This document shows positions 26,799 to 35,264 of a DNA stretch of 64,000 bases, one piece after another. How positions within the stretch are numbered: the first letter of the stretch is position 1; the number at the start of each line of letters is the position of its first letter. A program made the position numbers and the translations under genes. The notes under the pieces are model-generated. The model was not told the DNA's origin and did no database searches. It was given only the letters and a program-made list of their open reading frames with translations. Origin of the DNA: Lachnospiraceae bacterium (GTDB taxonomy: Bacteria > Bacillota > Clostridia > Lachnospirales > Lachnospiraceae); contig JAGBMJ010000093.1 in assembly GCA_017634975.1 (NCBI GenBank), positions 1 to 64,000 on the forward strand. The letters are read 5' to 3'.

Positions 26799-26845
26799 CC
26801 CCTCATCCGGCGCTACGCGCCACCTTCCCCCAGGGGGGGAAGGCA
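26799..26845. repeat. Widespread gut-Firmicutes-type palindromic element (single copy)
   Basis: CCCCTCATCCGG, then a small GGCGC/GCGCC hairpin, and then CCACCTTCCCCC facing GGGGGGGAAGG. The unit CTCATCCGGCG...CCACCTTCCCCC is one I recognise as a frequent interspersed sequence in gut Firmicutes genomes; only one copy lies here. It sits between the pycB terminator and the RpiR start. Confidence 0.6.
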
Positions 26846-26860
26846 AGCGTAAATTTCTAA

Positions 26861-26890
26861 AAAAGTGGCTCTGTTTCCAAAGCCACTTTT
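26861..26890 (-). terminator. Terminator of the decarboxylase operon
   Basis: On the minus strand AAAAGTGGCT pairs with AGCCACTTTT, followed by TTAGAAATTT. It lies 60-90 bases after the pycB stop codon. The 21-nt palindrome at 26908-26928 lies between them. Confidence 0.75.
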
Positions 26891-26907
26891 CATTAAAGTC
26901 CTTTTTC

Positions 26908-26928
26908 GTAACTATTCTGAACAGTTAC
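26908..26928. repeat. 21-nt imperfect palindrome flanked by T runs (copy 1)
   Basis: The sequence GTAACTATTCTGAACAGTTAC is preceded by TTTTTC and followed by CTTTTTT. A near copy, GTAACTGCTCAGAACTGTTAC, with the same flanks lies at 39388-39408, in the leader of alaS. Confidence 0.6.
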
Positions 26929-26947
26929 CTTTTTTGTTGCTACTTCT

Positions 26948-28384
26948 TTATACCGGGTATGCTTTATTCTTCGTGTCGCCCTTCTTTACATCCACCTTTT
27001 GCTGCTGTGCTTCACGATACTTGAAGAAGTCGGTAGCAACCTGCGGGAACAGTGCATAGGACAGCACGTCCTCTTCCTGCTGCTTGTACTGCTTCATCTC
27101 TTTCTCGATGGATTCCAGCTCCGGCTCGGTATGGCCGGTAGCCTCTGCACTTCTTGCAGTGGAACGCTTCTCGCCCGGGATGACCTTATCGATCACTTCC
27201 TGGTTCATCGGCTTAACGGTCTGGCCGTAGTTACCGCGCAGCAGATCCTTGAACTCGCCGGTAGCCATCTTGTATCTCTCGCCCATCAGGACATTGAAGA
27301 TAGCCTGGGTACCAACGATCTGGGAAGACGGCGTAACCAGAGGCGGCTCACCGCAATCCTTACGAACACGAGGGATCTCCTCAAGCACTTCGTTGTACTT
27401 GTCTTCTGCATGCTGCTCTTTCAACTGGCTTACCATGTTGGAAAGCATACCGCCCGGTACCTGATACAGCAGAGTCTTGATGTTAACACCCAGCACCTTG
27501 GTGCTCATCAGGCCATTCTCGATGCATTCTTCACGATACGGTCTCCAGTAATCAGCGATCTCTGCAAGGATCTTCTGATCATATCCGGTATCATACGGTG
27601 TACCCTTAAAGGTCTCAACCATAACCTCGGTTGCCGGCTGGGAAGTACCCAGAGCGAACGGAGAGATTGCGCAGTCGATTACATCTACGCCTGCTTCTAC
27701 AGCCTTTAAGTAGGTCATGGAAGCTACACCGGATGTGTAATGTGTATGCAGCTGGATCGGCAGCTTGGTATTCTCTTTCAGCGTCTTTACCAGCTCTGCA
27801 GCCTTGTACGGAACCAGAAGACCTGCCATATCCTTGATGCAGATCGAGTCTGCGCCCATCTCTTCGATCTTCTTTGCCATATCTGCCCAGTACTCCAGAG
27901 TATAGGCATCACCCAGTGTATAGGAAAGTGCAATCTGAGACTCGCCGCGGCCTTCCTGCTTCTTGATCTTGTTGGTCGCATCGACTGCAGCCTGCAGGTT
28001 ACGCAGGTCGTTCAAGCAGTCAAAGATACGGATCACATCGATACCGTTTGCAATGGACTTTTCAACGAAAGCATAAACCACATCATCTGCATACGGACGA
28101 TAGCCAAGGATGTTCTGTCCACGGAACAGCATCTGCAGCTTTGTATTCTTGAAACCGTCACGCAGTTTACGAAGACGCTCCCACGGATCTTCCTTCAGGA
28201 AACGAAGGGATGCATCAAATGTCGCACCACCCCAGCACTCTACAGCGTGATATCCGACTTTATCCATCTTATCCACGATCGGAAGCATCTTCTCGGTCGG
28301 CATACGTGTAGCGATCAGAGACTGATGTGCATCACGCAATACCGTTTCCATAATACCAACCGGTTTTTTCACCTGATCTGACAT
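26948..28384 (-). CDS. Pyruvate/oxaloacetate carboxyltransferase subunit (PycB/OadA-type, 5S-like)
   Basis: The 478-aa protein is a TIM-barrel carboxyltransferase: ETVLRDAHQSLIATRMPTEK carries the first metal ligand, AVECWGGATFDASLRF and MLFRGQNILGYRPYADD follow, and LPIQLHTHYTSGVA carries the metal-binding HxH pair. It moves CO2 between carboxybiotin and pyruvate/oxaloacetate. It has no C-terminal biotinyl domain of its own, so it must use the separate carrier protein two genes upstream. It is the last gene of the operon. The start has a clear ribosome site (AAAGGAAAT region), and the terminator is at 26861-26890. Confidence 0.93.
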   Translation of the reverse strand: MSDQVKKPVGIMETVLRDAHQSLIATRMPTEKMLPIVDKMDKVGYHAVECWGGATFDASLRFLKEDPWERLRKLRDGFKNTKLQMLFRGQNILGYRPYADDVVYAFVEKSIANGIDVIRIFDCLNDLRNLQAAVDATNKIKKQEGRGESQIALSYTLGDAYTLEYWADMAKKIEEMGADSICIKDMAGLLVPYKAAELVKTLKENTKLPIQLHTHYTSGVASMTYLKAVEAGVDVIDCAISPFALGTSQPATEVMVETFKGTPYDTGYDQKILAEIADYWRPYREECIENGLMSTKVLGVNIKTLLYQVPGGMLSNMVSQLKEQHAEDKYNEVLEEIPRVRKDCGEPPLVTPSSQIVGTQAIFNVLMGERYKMATGEFKDLLRGNYGQTVKPMNQEVIDKVIPGEKRSTARSAEATGHTEPELESIEKEMKQYKQQEEDVLSYALFPQVATDFFKYREAQQQKVDVKKGDTKNKAYPV

Positions 28385-28420
28385 AATTATATTTCCTTTC
28401 TATTCATAGTTTTGAGAAAC

Positions 28421-28449
28421 ATTCCTTCGGATATAAAACCCGAAGGATG
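28421..28449 (-). other. Intercistronic hairpin between oadB and pycB
   Basis: ATTCCTTCGG and CCGAAGGAT form an 8-9-bp stem with a loop of about nine bases. No proper U tract follows on the minus strand, so it is more likely a processing or stability element than a terminator. Confidence 0.5.
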
Positions 28450-28472
28450 TCGTAGTGATCAATCCGTATCTA

Positions 28473-29639
28473 TCAAAATACACCGAAGATGGCCATAAAG
28501 GTACCTGCTGCAACAGCAGTACCGATAACGCCTGCTACGTTCGGGCCCATTGCATGCATCAGCAGGAAGTTGGTCGGATCTTCTTCCGCGCCTACCTTCT
28601 GGGATACACGTGCTGCCATAGGTACAGCAGATACGCCTGCGGAACCGATCAGCGGATTTACCTTGCCGCCGGTAGCCACACACATGATCTTGCCAAAGAG
28701 CACTCCGGCCGCAGTACCGAACATAAATGCGATCAGACCCAATGCTACGATGAACAGAGTATCCGTATTCAGGAATGCTTCTGCGGAAGTCGTAGCACCT
28801 ACGGATGTACCGAGGATGATAACTACGATGTACATAAGTGCATTGGATGCGGTCTCCGTCAGCTGACGAACCACGCCGGATTCACGGAACAGGTTGCCGA
28901 GCATCAGCATACCAACCAGAGGCGCCGTGGTCGGAAGTACCATGGAAACAACGATCGTGATGATGATCGGGAACAGGATCTTCTCCAGCTTGGTTACCGG
29001 ACGAAGCTGTCCCATCTTGATCTGACGTTCCTTCTTGGTGGTCAGCAGCTTCATGATCGGCGGCTGGATCACCGGCACCAGAGACATATAGGAATATGCT
29101 GCTACTGCGATCGGCCCAAGATACTTGGTCTGCTGCAGTTTACCTGCCAGGAAGATCGATGTCGGACCGTCAGCACCACCGATGATGGAAATGGCAGCCG
29201 CCGCCTTGTCATTGAAATCTGCCCAGCCCATAGCGCCTGCATACAGAGCGCCGAAGTATGCTGCAAAGATACCGAACTGTGCAGCTGCACCAAGCAGAAA
29301 GCTCTTCGGGTTTGCGATCAGCGGACCGAAGTCGGTCATAGCGCCTACACCCATAAAGATCAGGGACGGCAGGATCGCCCACTCGTCTAATACATAAAAG
29401 TAATACAGTAATCCGCCCACGCCGTTTGGCGAATCTTCCGCCCGCATCATAATATCCGGATATATATTTACCAGCAGCATACCGAATGCGATAGGCACCA
29501 GCAGCAACGGCTCAAACTCATGCCGGATGGCAAGATACAGGAAAAAGAGCGCCACACAGATCATGATGGCATTTTTATAAGTGAATTCAGGATTCATAAA
29601 TGCCATCTGTCCGAGCAGATTGTTTAATATTTCGCTCAT
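28473..29639 (-). CDS. oadB: Na+-translocating decarboxylase beta subunit
   Basis: The 388-aa membrane protein (about 10-11 TM segments) has the beta-subunit hallmarks of OadB/GcdB/MmdB. ISIIGGADGPTSIFLAGKL contains the Asp/Gly motif used in Na+ binding and proton uptake, and PVIQPPIMKLLTTKKERQIKM and VNPLIGSAGVSAVPMAARV are also present. It catalyses decarboxylation of carboxybiotin and pumps two Na+ ions out. It lies between the biotin carrier gene (43 bases upstream) and pycB. Confidence 0.96.
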   Translation of the reverse strand: MSEILNNLLGQMAFMNPEFTYKNAIMICVALFFLYLAIRHEFEPLLLVPIAFGMLLVNIYPDIMMRAEDSPNGVGGLLYYFYVLDEWAILPSLIFMGVGAMTDFGPLIANPKSFLLGAAAQFGIFAAYFGALYAGAMGWADFNDKAAAAISIIGGADGPTSIFLAGKLQQTKYLGPIAVAAYSYMSLVPVIQPPIMKLLTTKKERQIKMGQLRPVTKLEKILFPIIITIVVSMVLPTTAPLVGMLMLGNLFRESGVVRQLTETASNALMYIVVIILGTSVGATTSAEAFLNTDTLFIVALGLIAFMFGTAAGVLFGKIMCVATGGKVNPLIGSAGVSAVPMAARVSQKVGAEEDPTNFLLMHAMGPNVAGVIGTAVAAGTFMAIFGVF

Positions 29640-29682
29640 GAGATGTACCTCCGATAGTTTCTGTAAACCGTTCGTTTCTTAA

Positions 29683-30054
29683 TTACTTAAGTGTAGCAAG
29701 TACCTGACCTGCCTCGCAAGCGTCACCGACTGCTACATCGATACTTGCAACGGTACCGTCCTGCGGAGCTACCTGCGGGATCTCCATTTTCATCGCTTCC
29801 ACGATCAGGATCGCATCGCCCTTCTTTACAGCGTCGCCTACGTTCTTCTCGATTTTGAAGACCTTACCTGCTGCACCGGCTTCGATCTTTACGGAGCCTG
29901 CACCGCCGGAAGACTTCGCTGCAGCCGGAGCTGCCTTGGGCGCTGCCTTCGGAGCAGCCTTGGGAGCCGGAGCTGCCGCTGCACCGCTGCCGCTTCCTTC
30001 TTCTACGGTTACTTCATATACATTGCCGTTTACGGTGATCGTATAATTCTTCAT
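29683..30054 (-). CDS. Biotin carboxyl carrier protein (1.3S-type)
   Basis: The 123-aa protein has an N-terminal strand (MKNYTITVNGNVYEVTVEEG), an Ala/Pro-rich flexible linker of about 30 residues, and a C-terminal biotinyl domain with the biotinylation site VEAMKMEIPQ. The linker lets the carboxybiotin swing between the two carboxyltransferases and the membrane subunit. It is shared by all components of this operon. It is preceded by oadG and followed by oadB. Confidence 0.95.
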   Translation of the reverse strand: MKNYTITVNGNVYEVTVEEGSGSGAAAAPAPKAAPKAAPKAAPAAAKSSGGAGSVKIEAGAAGKVFKIEKNVGDAVKKGDAILIVEAMKMEIPQVAPQDGTVASIDVAVGDACEAGQVLATLK

Positions 30055-30089
30055 TTCGATAATCCTCCTAAAACAATATTGATTGTTGG

Positions 30090-30887
30090 TTATTTGATCC
30101 TTCTGATGCTGCGCACTACAAAGCCTTCCGTAGAAATCTCTGCACTGCCGGCTCCCGCTGCAGCTTCTGCCGCTGCGATTGCCGCCGCGATCACCGCGAT
30201 CAGCTCATTGTCATCCGTCTCATCTTCTGCTGCTTCTCTTTCGATAATGCCTTCGATCGCCTTATCTACGGAAGCTTCCGCCGGAGCTTCTTCCTTCTTG
30301 GCAAATGCTTCCTGCAGAGTCGGTATGATCTTGAACGCCGAGATGATGAACATGATCACGATCAGCATTACAAACACGGTACCCATACCGATCGCCGTAT
30401 TCTGTGCTGCATTTCTCATTGCTTCATCCAAAGAGAGCTGCACATTCACCGTGATCGACTGCAATTCATTATAGGAATTGTATGCGATCTCTACGGTAGC
30501 ATTGTGCTTATCCCCCAGCAGATGGAAGACTGCGATCACACTGTCATCTGCTCCTGCCTTGAAATACATCGGTTTGGTTTCGTCCAGTCTGGGATTGCCG
30601 ATATCCTCGATCGAAGACTGATAGGATTCCCATCCGGCGATCAGAGCCAGCATCTGCGGAGCCTGTACACTTTTTTCCTGGCGCCACTGATGCTTTCCTT
30701 CATCCGCTTTCGTTTCGTCCAGCATTATTCCTAATTCTTCCGGATTAGAAATATACGTGTACGCTGTTTCCGGATCTATGTACATTCTTGATGTATCCAC
30801 GTTCCCAAGAACCTGTTCCTCACCGCAGGCAGACAGCGCAAAGATGCAGACAAGCATGAGCAGTAAACTATAGATCTTCTTTTTCAT
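30090..30887 (-). CDS. Lipoprotein-OadG fusion (decarboxylase gamma subunit with large extracellular domain)
   Basis: The 265-aa protein starts with a lipoprotein signal (MKKKIYSLLLMLVCIFALSA, followed by CGEE, lipobox ALSAC). An extracytoplasmic domain of about 130 residues follows. The rest matches the OadG gamma chain: one TM helix (GMGTVFVMLIVIMFIISAFK), a charged Pro/Glu/Ala linker and a C-terminal ELIAVIAAAIAAAE plus FVVRSIRRIK, the alpha-subunit-binding tail. Standard OadG is only about 80-120 aa and lacks the lipoprotein domain. The tail should bind the carboxyltransferases and the lipidated domain should face outside. Confidence 0.85.
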   Translation of the reverse strand: MKKKIYSLLLMLVCIFALSACGEEQVLGNVDTSRMYIDPETAYTYISNPEELGIMLDETKADEGKHQWRQEKSVQAPQMLALIAGWESYQSSIEDIGNPRLDETKPMYFKAGADDSVIAVFHLLGDKHNATVEIAYNSYNELQSITVNVQLSLDEAMRNAAQNTAIGMGTVFVMLIVIMFIISAFKIIPTLQEAFAKKEEAPAEASVDKAIEGIIEREAAEDETDDNELIAVIAAAIAAAEAAAGAGSAEISTEGFVVRSIRRIK

Positions 30888-30934
30888 GAATTGTCATCCT
30901 TTCTTATCAGAATCTTTTCTGAAACTGTCCTGCC

Positions 30935-32326
30935 TTATGCGAAAAGCATTTCAAACGCATAGATCAGATGCTTTCTGGTATCCTGCGGCTCGATGATCTG
31001 ATCTACGTAACCGCGTCTTGCTGCGGAAGAAGCACTGTTCTGCAATGCCGCATATTCCTTCGCTGCTGCATCGATCTCATCTGCGCTCTTTCCGTCATAC
31101 ATTACCTTAGCGGCAAACTTAGCATCCATGGTGCCGATCTCGGCATCCGGCCATGCAAATACCAGATCTGCGCCGATACCCTTGGAATTCATAGCCACAT
31201 AAGCGCTGCCGAACGCCTTGCCGACGATCAGGTTTACTCTTGCCACATCACAGTTTGCAAATGCTTCGGTAAGAGCAGCCGCTGCCTTTGCAATATGCTT
31301 TTCGGAGCACTTGGTTGCCTTGAAGCCCTTTACATTGGTCACGGTCAGGATCGGAATGCCGAAGCTGTCACAGAAATAAACAAAATCTGCAGCCTTTTCC
31401 GCAGCTTCATGGCTCATCATGCCATCAAATTTCTCAGCTACTTTGCCGTCCTCGCCTACCACTTCGTTACGGTTTGCCACACAGCCTACCGTTACGCCGT
31501 CCAGATGGATAAAGCCGGTAACCATATCTTTTGCATATCCGGCACCGACTTCAAGGAAGTCATTGTTATCTGCTATATTGGAAAGTAAGATGGAAGTATC
31601 ACCGGCAGCACCTAAAATGTCCGGCACGATACGGTTCAGATCGTCCTGAGAATCCGTGATCGCTACATCATCATTGTTCTGCGGGAGCATCGATACCAGT
31701 GCACGGATCTGTGCCAGGATCGTATCGGTATCTCCGACAAAATCAACATTGCCCGCTTCCTCGGACTGGAACTTTGCGGAAGAAGTATCACATTTTGCCG
31801 TATAGTTGCCATCCAGAGTATCCGGAGCATTGACAAAAAGCTTAGCATCTTTGGACTCCATAAATACAAAGTCCGACATCGCCGGAACCAGAGCCAGACC
31901 GCCGCCACAGTTGCCGAATACGGCTGTGATCTGCGGAACCACGCCCTTTGCCATAGCGCTCTTGAAGAAGATCTCACCGAGTGCGTTCAGTGCATCGGTC
32001 GCCTCCTGCAAACGTACACCCGTAGAATCGATCAGACCGATCACCGGTGTACCTGTTTTCATTGCCAGATCGTAGATGTTGCAGATCTTTTTGGCATGCA
32101 TCTCACCGATGCTGCCGCCGAGAACCGAAGCATCCTGGCTGTAAACATAGACACGATTCCCATCGATCGTACCATAGCCCGTAATGACACCGTCAGACGG
32201 TGTAGCAGTCGAAGCCAGGTTAAAATCGGTGGCACGCGCAGTTACAGCGGAGCCGATCTCAACGAAACTTTTTTCATCGAGCAGGGAATTGATCCGATTG
32301 CCCGCTGAGCTTGTTGAACTACCCAT
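30935..32326 (-). CDS. Acyl-CoA carboxyltransferase subunit (MmdA/PccB/12S-like)
   Basis: The ATG at 32326 follows GGAGG at a spacing of 8; upstream in-frame codons lack a site. The 463-aa protein has the crotonase-like carboxyltransferase fold in two halves: GRINSLLDEKSFVEIGSAV, VYVYSQDASVLGGSIGEMHA, VFGNCGGGLALVPAMSDFV and, in the C-half, VGKAFGSAYVAMNSKG with LVFAWPDAEIGTMDAKFAA. It probably moves CO2 between carboxybiotin and an acyl-CoA (methylmalonyl-, malonyl- or glutaconyl-CoA; the exact one is not deducible). It is shorter than typical PccB/MmdA (about 510 aa). It heads the five-gene operon. Confidence 0.9.
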   Translation of the reverse strand: MGSSTSSAGNRINSLLDEKSFVEIGSAVTARATDFNLASTATPSDGVITGYGTIDGNRVYVYSQDASVLGGSIGEMHAKKICNIYDLAMKTGTPVIGLIDSTGVRLQEATDALNALGEIFFKSAMAKGVVPQITAVFGNCGGGLALVPAMSDFVFMESKDAKLFVNAPDTLDGNYTAKCDTSSAKFQSEEAGNVDFVGDTDTILAQIRALVSMLPQNNDDVAITDSQDDLNRIVPDILGAAGDTSILLSNIADNNDFLEVGAGYAKDMVTGFIHLDGVTVGCVANRNEVVGEDGKVAEKFDGMMSHEAAEKAADFVYFCDSFGIPILTVTNVKGFKATKCSEKHIAKAAAALTEAFANCDVARVNLIVGKAFGSAYVAMNSKGIGADLVFAWPDAEIGTMDAKFAAKVMYDGKSADEIDAAAKEYAALQNSASSAARRGYVDQIIEPQDTRKHLIYAFEMLFA

Positions 32327-32361
32327 TCCTGTTACCTCCATTTTACTTTTGATAAAATATT

Positions 32362-32411
32362 GCGAAAGCACGCTTAAAAAAACGTGCTTCAATGCACCGT
32401 TTGGTATTATA
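32362..32411 (-). promoter_or_regulatory. Promoter -10 and leader hairpin of the decarboxylase operon
   Basis: On the minus strand TATAAT lies at 32411-32406, with no convincing -35 box. A leader hairpin follows: GAAGCACG (32390-32383) pairs with CGTGCTTTC (32372-32364) around a T-rich loop, just before the ribosome site. The hairpin may affect leader stability or transcript elongation. Confidence 0.45.
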
Positions 32412-32451
32412 TCATAAGATACCCGAAAAGCCTAGGATTATTTTTGTAGAA

Positions 32452-33339
32452 TTACACATCCACTTTTACATTTTCCAGTTCCAGATCTTCCGCCGCTTCC
32501 GCCTCTGCCTGTACCTTAAAATCTTCCACCATTTCGGGACTCACCGTCGGCAGCTCGCCGATGGATTTGACACCGAAGCTGCGCAAAAACTGTTCGGTCG
32601 TTCCGAATAAGAGGGGCTTTCCGGGAGCATCCAGACGCCCCACTTCTTCCACCAGTTCGTATTCCAGAAGTTTATTGATGGCATGATCGCAGCTGACACC
32701 GCGGATCTTTTCGATCTCACCACGCGTCACCGGCTGCTTGTACGCGATAATGGAAAGTGTTTCGATCACGGTATCCGATAAGGAATAATGCTTCGGATGC
32801 TTTGCCAGCTTCATCAGGTACTCGTAATACTCCCCTTTGGTCCCCAGCTGTACCGAATCTTCGAGTTCGGTAATGGTGATGCCGCGATCCTCGCTGTCAT
32901 ACCGCTGCTTCAGATTTGCGATCGCGGCACGCACCTCATCGGTTTTCATATTCAGGATGTCCGCCAGCTGCTCCACCGATACGGAATTGCCCGTTGCAAA
33001 CAGTACCGCCTCGATCGCCGCCTCCGGACAATCCGGTTTCGGCAATGCCGGCTCTTCATTTTCCGCCTGCTCTTCCGTCTTCTTCGTCCGTTTCTTTCTC
33101 GTTTTTTTCGGCGCTTCTTCTGCCGCTGTTTCTCCGGCTGCTGCTTCTTCTGTCACGTTTTCCGTATCCACCGGGGTTTCTTCCTCTGCAACCGTGGCTT
33201 CTTCGGATGCATTCTCACGATCCTCTTTTTCTGCGACCGTCTCTTCTTCCGTCACCGTCATCTCTTCGATGATCGCGTTTTCCGCTTTTACAGTTTCTTC
33301 TGTATTTTCATTATTTAAGATTTCGTTATTCTCTTCCAT
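32452..33339 (-). CDS. scpB: Segregation and condensation protein B with acidic N-terminal extension
   Basis: The 295-aa protein has a canonical ScpB winged-helix tandem from about residue 103 (PEAAIEAVLFATGNSVSVEQ, with later SDTVIETLSIIAYKQPVTRG and RGVSCDHAINKL). Residues 1-100 are extremely Glu/Thr/Ala-rich and end in a basic patch KKTRKKRTKKTEEQ; standard ScpB lacks this. ScpB, with ScpA and SMC, forms condensin for chromosome segregation. It is 23 bases downstream of scpA. Confidence 0.93.
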   Translation of the reverse strand: MEENNEILNNENTEETVKAENAIIEEMTVTEEETVAEKEDRENASEEATVAEEETPVDTENVTEEAAAGETAAEEAPKKTRKKRTKKTEEQAENEEPALPKPDCPEAAIEAVLFATGNSVSVEQLADILNMKTDEVRAAIANLKQRYDSEDRGITITELEDSVQLGTKGEYYEYLMKLAKHPKHYSLSDTVIETLSIIAYKQPVTRGEIEKIRGVSCDHAINKLLEYELVEEVGRLDAPGKPLLFGTTEQFLRSFGVKSIGELPTVSPEMVEDFKVQAEAEAAEDLELENVKVDV

Positions 33340-33362
33340 CCCAGATCCCTATTCTGTTTCGT

Positions 33363-34148
33363 TTATACGATTGCAAAATCTTCGCCAAGCGTGATCTCGT
33401 CCGCATCCTGCGCTCTCTCGATCAGGATATCTCCGAAGATCTCTTCCTGCCGGATCACGATCTGTCCCATCTTCATCAGCTCCAGCACCACAAGGAAACT
33501 TACGATGATATCGATCTTGCGGCTCTGCTGCTGCAGGAGCTCACGGAACGAGCACACTTCATGCGCATTCAGATATTCCAGGATCTCCAGCTGTTTGTTT
33601 TCCACCGAGATCTCATCCTTTGCGATATTGCCGAACTTGCTTCGGATCGGATCTACGCGGTCTTCCACACGCTTCATGATATCTTTGAAGATATCGTTCA
33701 GTTTTTTCAGGTTCAGATCTTTTACCAGATCCTCATAATTCACCGGCTCCCGATAATTCAGTACCGCTTCCGGCATGGTCGGCTCCTTGTATACCGAGCG
33801 TCCCGCATCCACGAAACGATCCTTCAGCTCAAACGCCATATATTTATACATCTTATGCTCCAGAAGTTTCTGCACCAGTTCGGCACGAGGATCTTCTTCT
33901 TCACCTTCCTCATTCACCTCTCTGGGCAGCAGCATACGGCACTTGATATCCAGCAGCGTTGCCGCCATCAGCAAAAACTCGCTCATCACGTTCATATCTT
34001 CCCGTTCCATCGCCCGGATATATTCCAGATACTGCGCCGTGATCTCCACGATCGGGATATCATAAATGTCTACTTTATTCTTTTCGATCAGATGCAAAAG
34101 CAGATCCAGCGGTCCTTCAAATGCTTCCAGTTTTACCGAGATTGCCAT
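33363..34148 (-). CDS. scpA: Segregation and condensation protein A
   Basis: The 261-aa kleisin of the SMC-ScpAB condensin starts AISVKLEAFEGPLDLLLHLI, the diagnostic ScpA N-terminus that contacts the SMC neck. A helical N-domain (EFLLMAATLLDIKCRMLLP) follows, then a C-terminal winged helix (LLQQQSRKIDIIVSFLVVLE, LMKMGQIVIRQEEIFGDI). It lies 5 bases downstream of the phosphoesterase gene and just upstream of scpB. Confidence 0.96.
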   Translation of the reverse strand: MAISVKLEAFEGPLDLLLHLIEKNKVDIYDIPIVEITAQYLEYIRAMEREDMNVMSEFLLMAATLLDIKCRMLLPREVNEEGEEEDPRAELVQKLLEHKMYKYMAFELKDRFVDAGRSVYKEPTMPEAVLNYREPVNYEDLVKDLNLKKLNDIFKDIMKRVEDRVDPIRSKFGNIAKDEISVENKQLEILEYLNAHEVCSFRELLQQQSRKIDIIVSFLVVLELMKMGQIVIRQEEIFGDILIERAQDADEITLGEDFAIV

Positions 34149-34153
34149 CGTTC

Positions 34154-35038
34154 TTATCCCTTCCTGACTTCTACATATAACAGTTCCGCCGGGTTAAACA
34201 CACGGATCGGGAACGTGTGTGTTCCGATACCGCGGCTCACCACCTGGTCCTTTTTGTTCAGATGATACAGCCCTCCGCAGTAATCCGGGAAAAGCCACAG
34301 TTTCGGGCTGATCACACCGCCGATCCCCGGCAGCTGCATAATGCCGCCGTGATAATGCCCCGAGAAGGACAGATCCGGCCCCCACTGGGCGTATACCGGG
34401 AGATATTCGGGATCGTGTGCCAGAAGGATATGATAGTATTCATCCCGGGTACTGCCGAATGTCGTCTGCAGCAGACGGGGCGAGAGTTCCCTGCGGTTGC
34501 TCATCTTATAATACTGCTCCGGCAGGGTCAGCCCATGAAGCCGGATACCATATTCCTTCAGTAACGTACTATCGTTATCCAGGATCTTTGCGCCTGCATT
34601 TTTCAGTTTCATCAGCATATCCCGATAGGTAAAGTGATATCTCCACGGAGACCACTGTACACGGCTTTCATGATTGCCCAGTGCATAATAGACCGGTGCA
34701 AATGCCGAAATATCCTTAACCAGTGCACAGGCTACATCGATCGACGCATTGATGATCTTCTCCCCGCGATCCTTGGCCGTCATAATATCGCCACCCATCA
34801 GGACAAAATCCGGAGCCAGCTTTTTGATCTCTGCGACCAGACGCTTATTCCCTTCCCCGAACTCCCGGCCATGCAGATCCGTGATCACTACAAACTTTGC
34901 ATTTTTCTTTACCTTTTTGGACCGGAAGTAATAACGATGCACCTGAAAACGCCTGGTATCGCTTAAGATCACTCCCGAAAAGAATGCTGCCAGCGAAGAA
35001 AACAGAAAAAATAATATACGCAACCCACTGCCCTCCAT
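34154..35038 (-). CDS. Membrane-anchored YkuE-like metallophosphoesterase
   Basis: The protein has an N-terminal hydrophobic anchor (LRILFFLFSSLAAFFSGVIL) and a calcineurin-like phosphoesterase domain with all metal motifs: VITDLHGREFG, LMGGDIM, YALGNHESR, LLAHDPEYL and FSGHYHGG. Family members hydrolyse UDP-diacylglucosamine-like lipids or other phosphoesters at the membrane. The ATG at 35038 itself lies inside GGAGG that would fit a TTG at 35023, so the real start may be 15 bases later. It is transcribed with scpA and scpB. Confidence 0.88.
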   Translation of the reverse strand: MEGSGLRILFFLFSSLAAFFSGVILSDTRRFQVHRYYFRSKKVKKNAKFVVITDLHGREFGEGNKRLVAEIKKLAPDFVLMGGDIMTAKDRGEKIINASIDVACALVKDISAFAPVYYALGNHESRVQWSPWRYHFTYRDMLMKLKNAGAKILDNDSTLLKEYGIRLHGLTLPEQYYKMSNRRELSPRLLQTTFGSTRDEYYHILLAHDPEYLPVYAQWGPDLSFSGHYHGGIMQLPGIGGVISPKLWLFPDYCGGLYHLNKKDQVVSRGIGTHTFPIRVFNPAELLYVEVRKG

Positions 35039-35172
35039 TGTTCCGAAACTGTCGGCAATCGTTTCCTACCATATATAGCCACAGTAATGTATCATAACAC
35101 AAGATATAACCGCCTTCAAGATGACATAACATCTAAATAATCTATAAATTTTGCATTCCTAAGGGCTTTTTT

Positions 35173-35206
35173 CTTTATAGGAATTGCGAAGCAATTTCCT
35201 ATAAAG
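35173..35206. repeat. Palindromic repeat CTTTATAGGAATTGC/GCAATTTCCTATAAAG (copy 1)
   Basis: Two arms (35173-35187 and 35191-35206) pair with one bulge around GAA. A near-identical copy lies at 41229-41271 and a half copy at about 10590-10610. It lies between the rpsU terminator and the phosphoesterase gene. Confidence 0.75.
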
Positions 35207-35212
35207 CAAAAA

Positions 35213-35239
35213 AAGAATGCCGCGGATACGACATTCTTT
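35213..35239 (-). terminator. Terminator of rpsU
   Basis: AAAGAATG pairs with CATTCTTT around an 11-base loop, followed on the minus strand by TTTTTTTGC. Confidence 0.8.
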
Positions 35240-35264
35240 GTAAATCCTTTTGAAACTAATCAGA

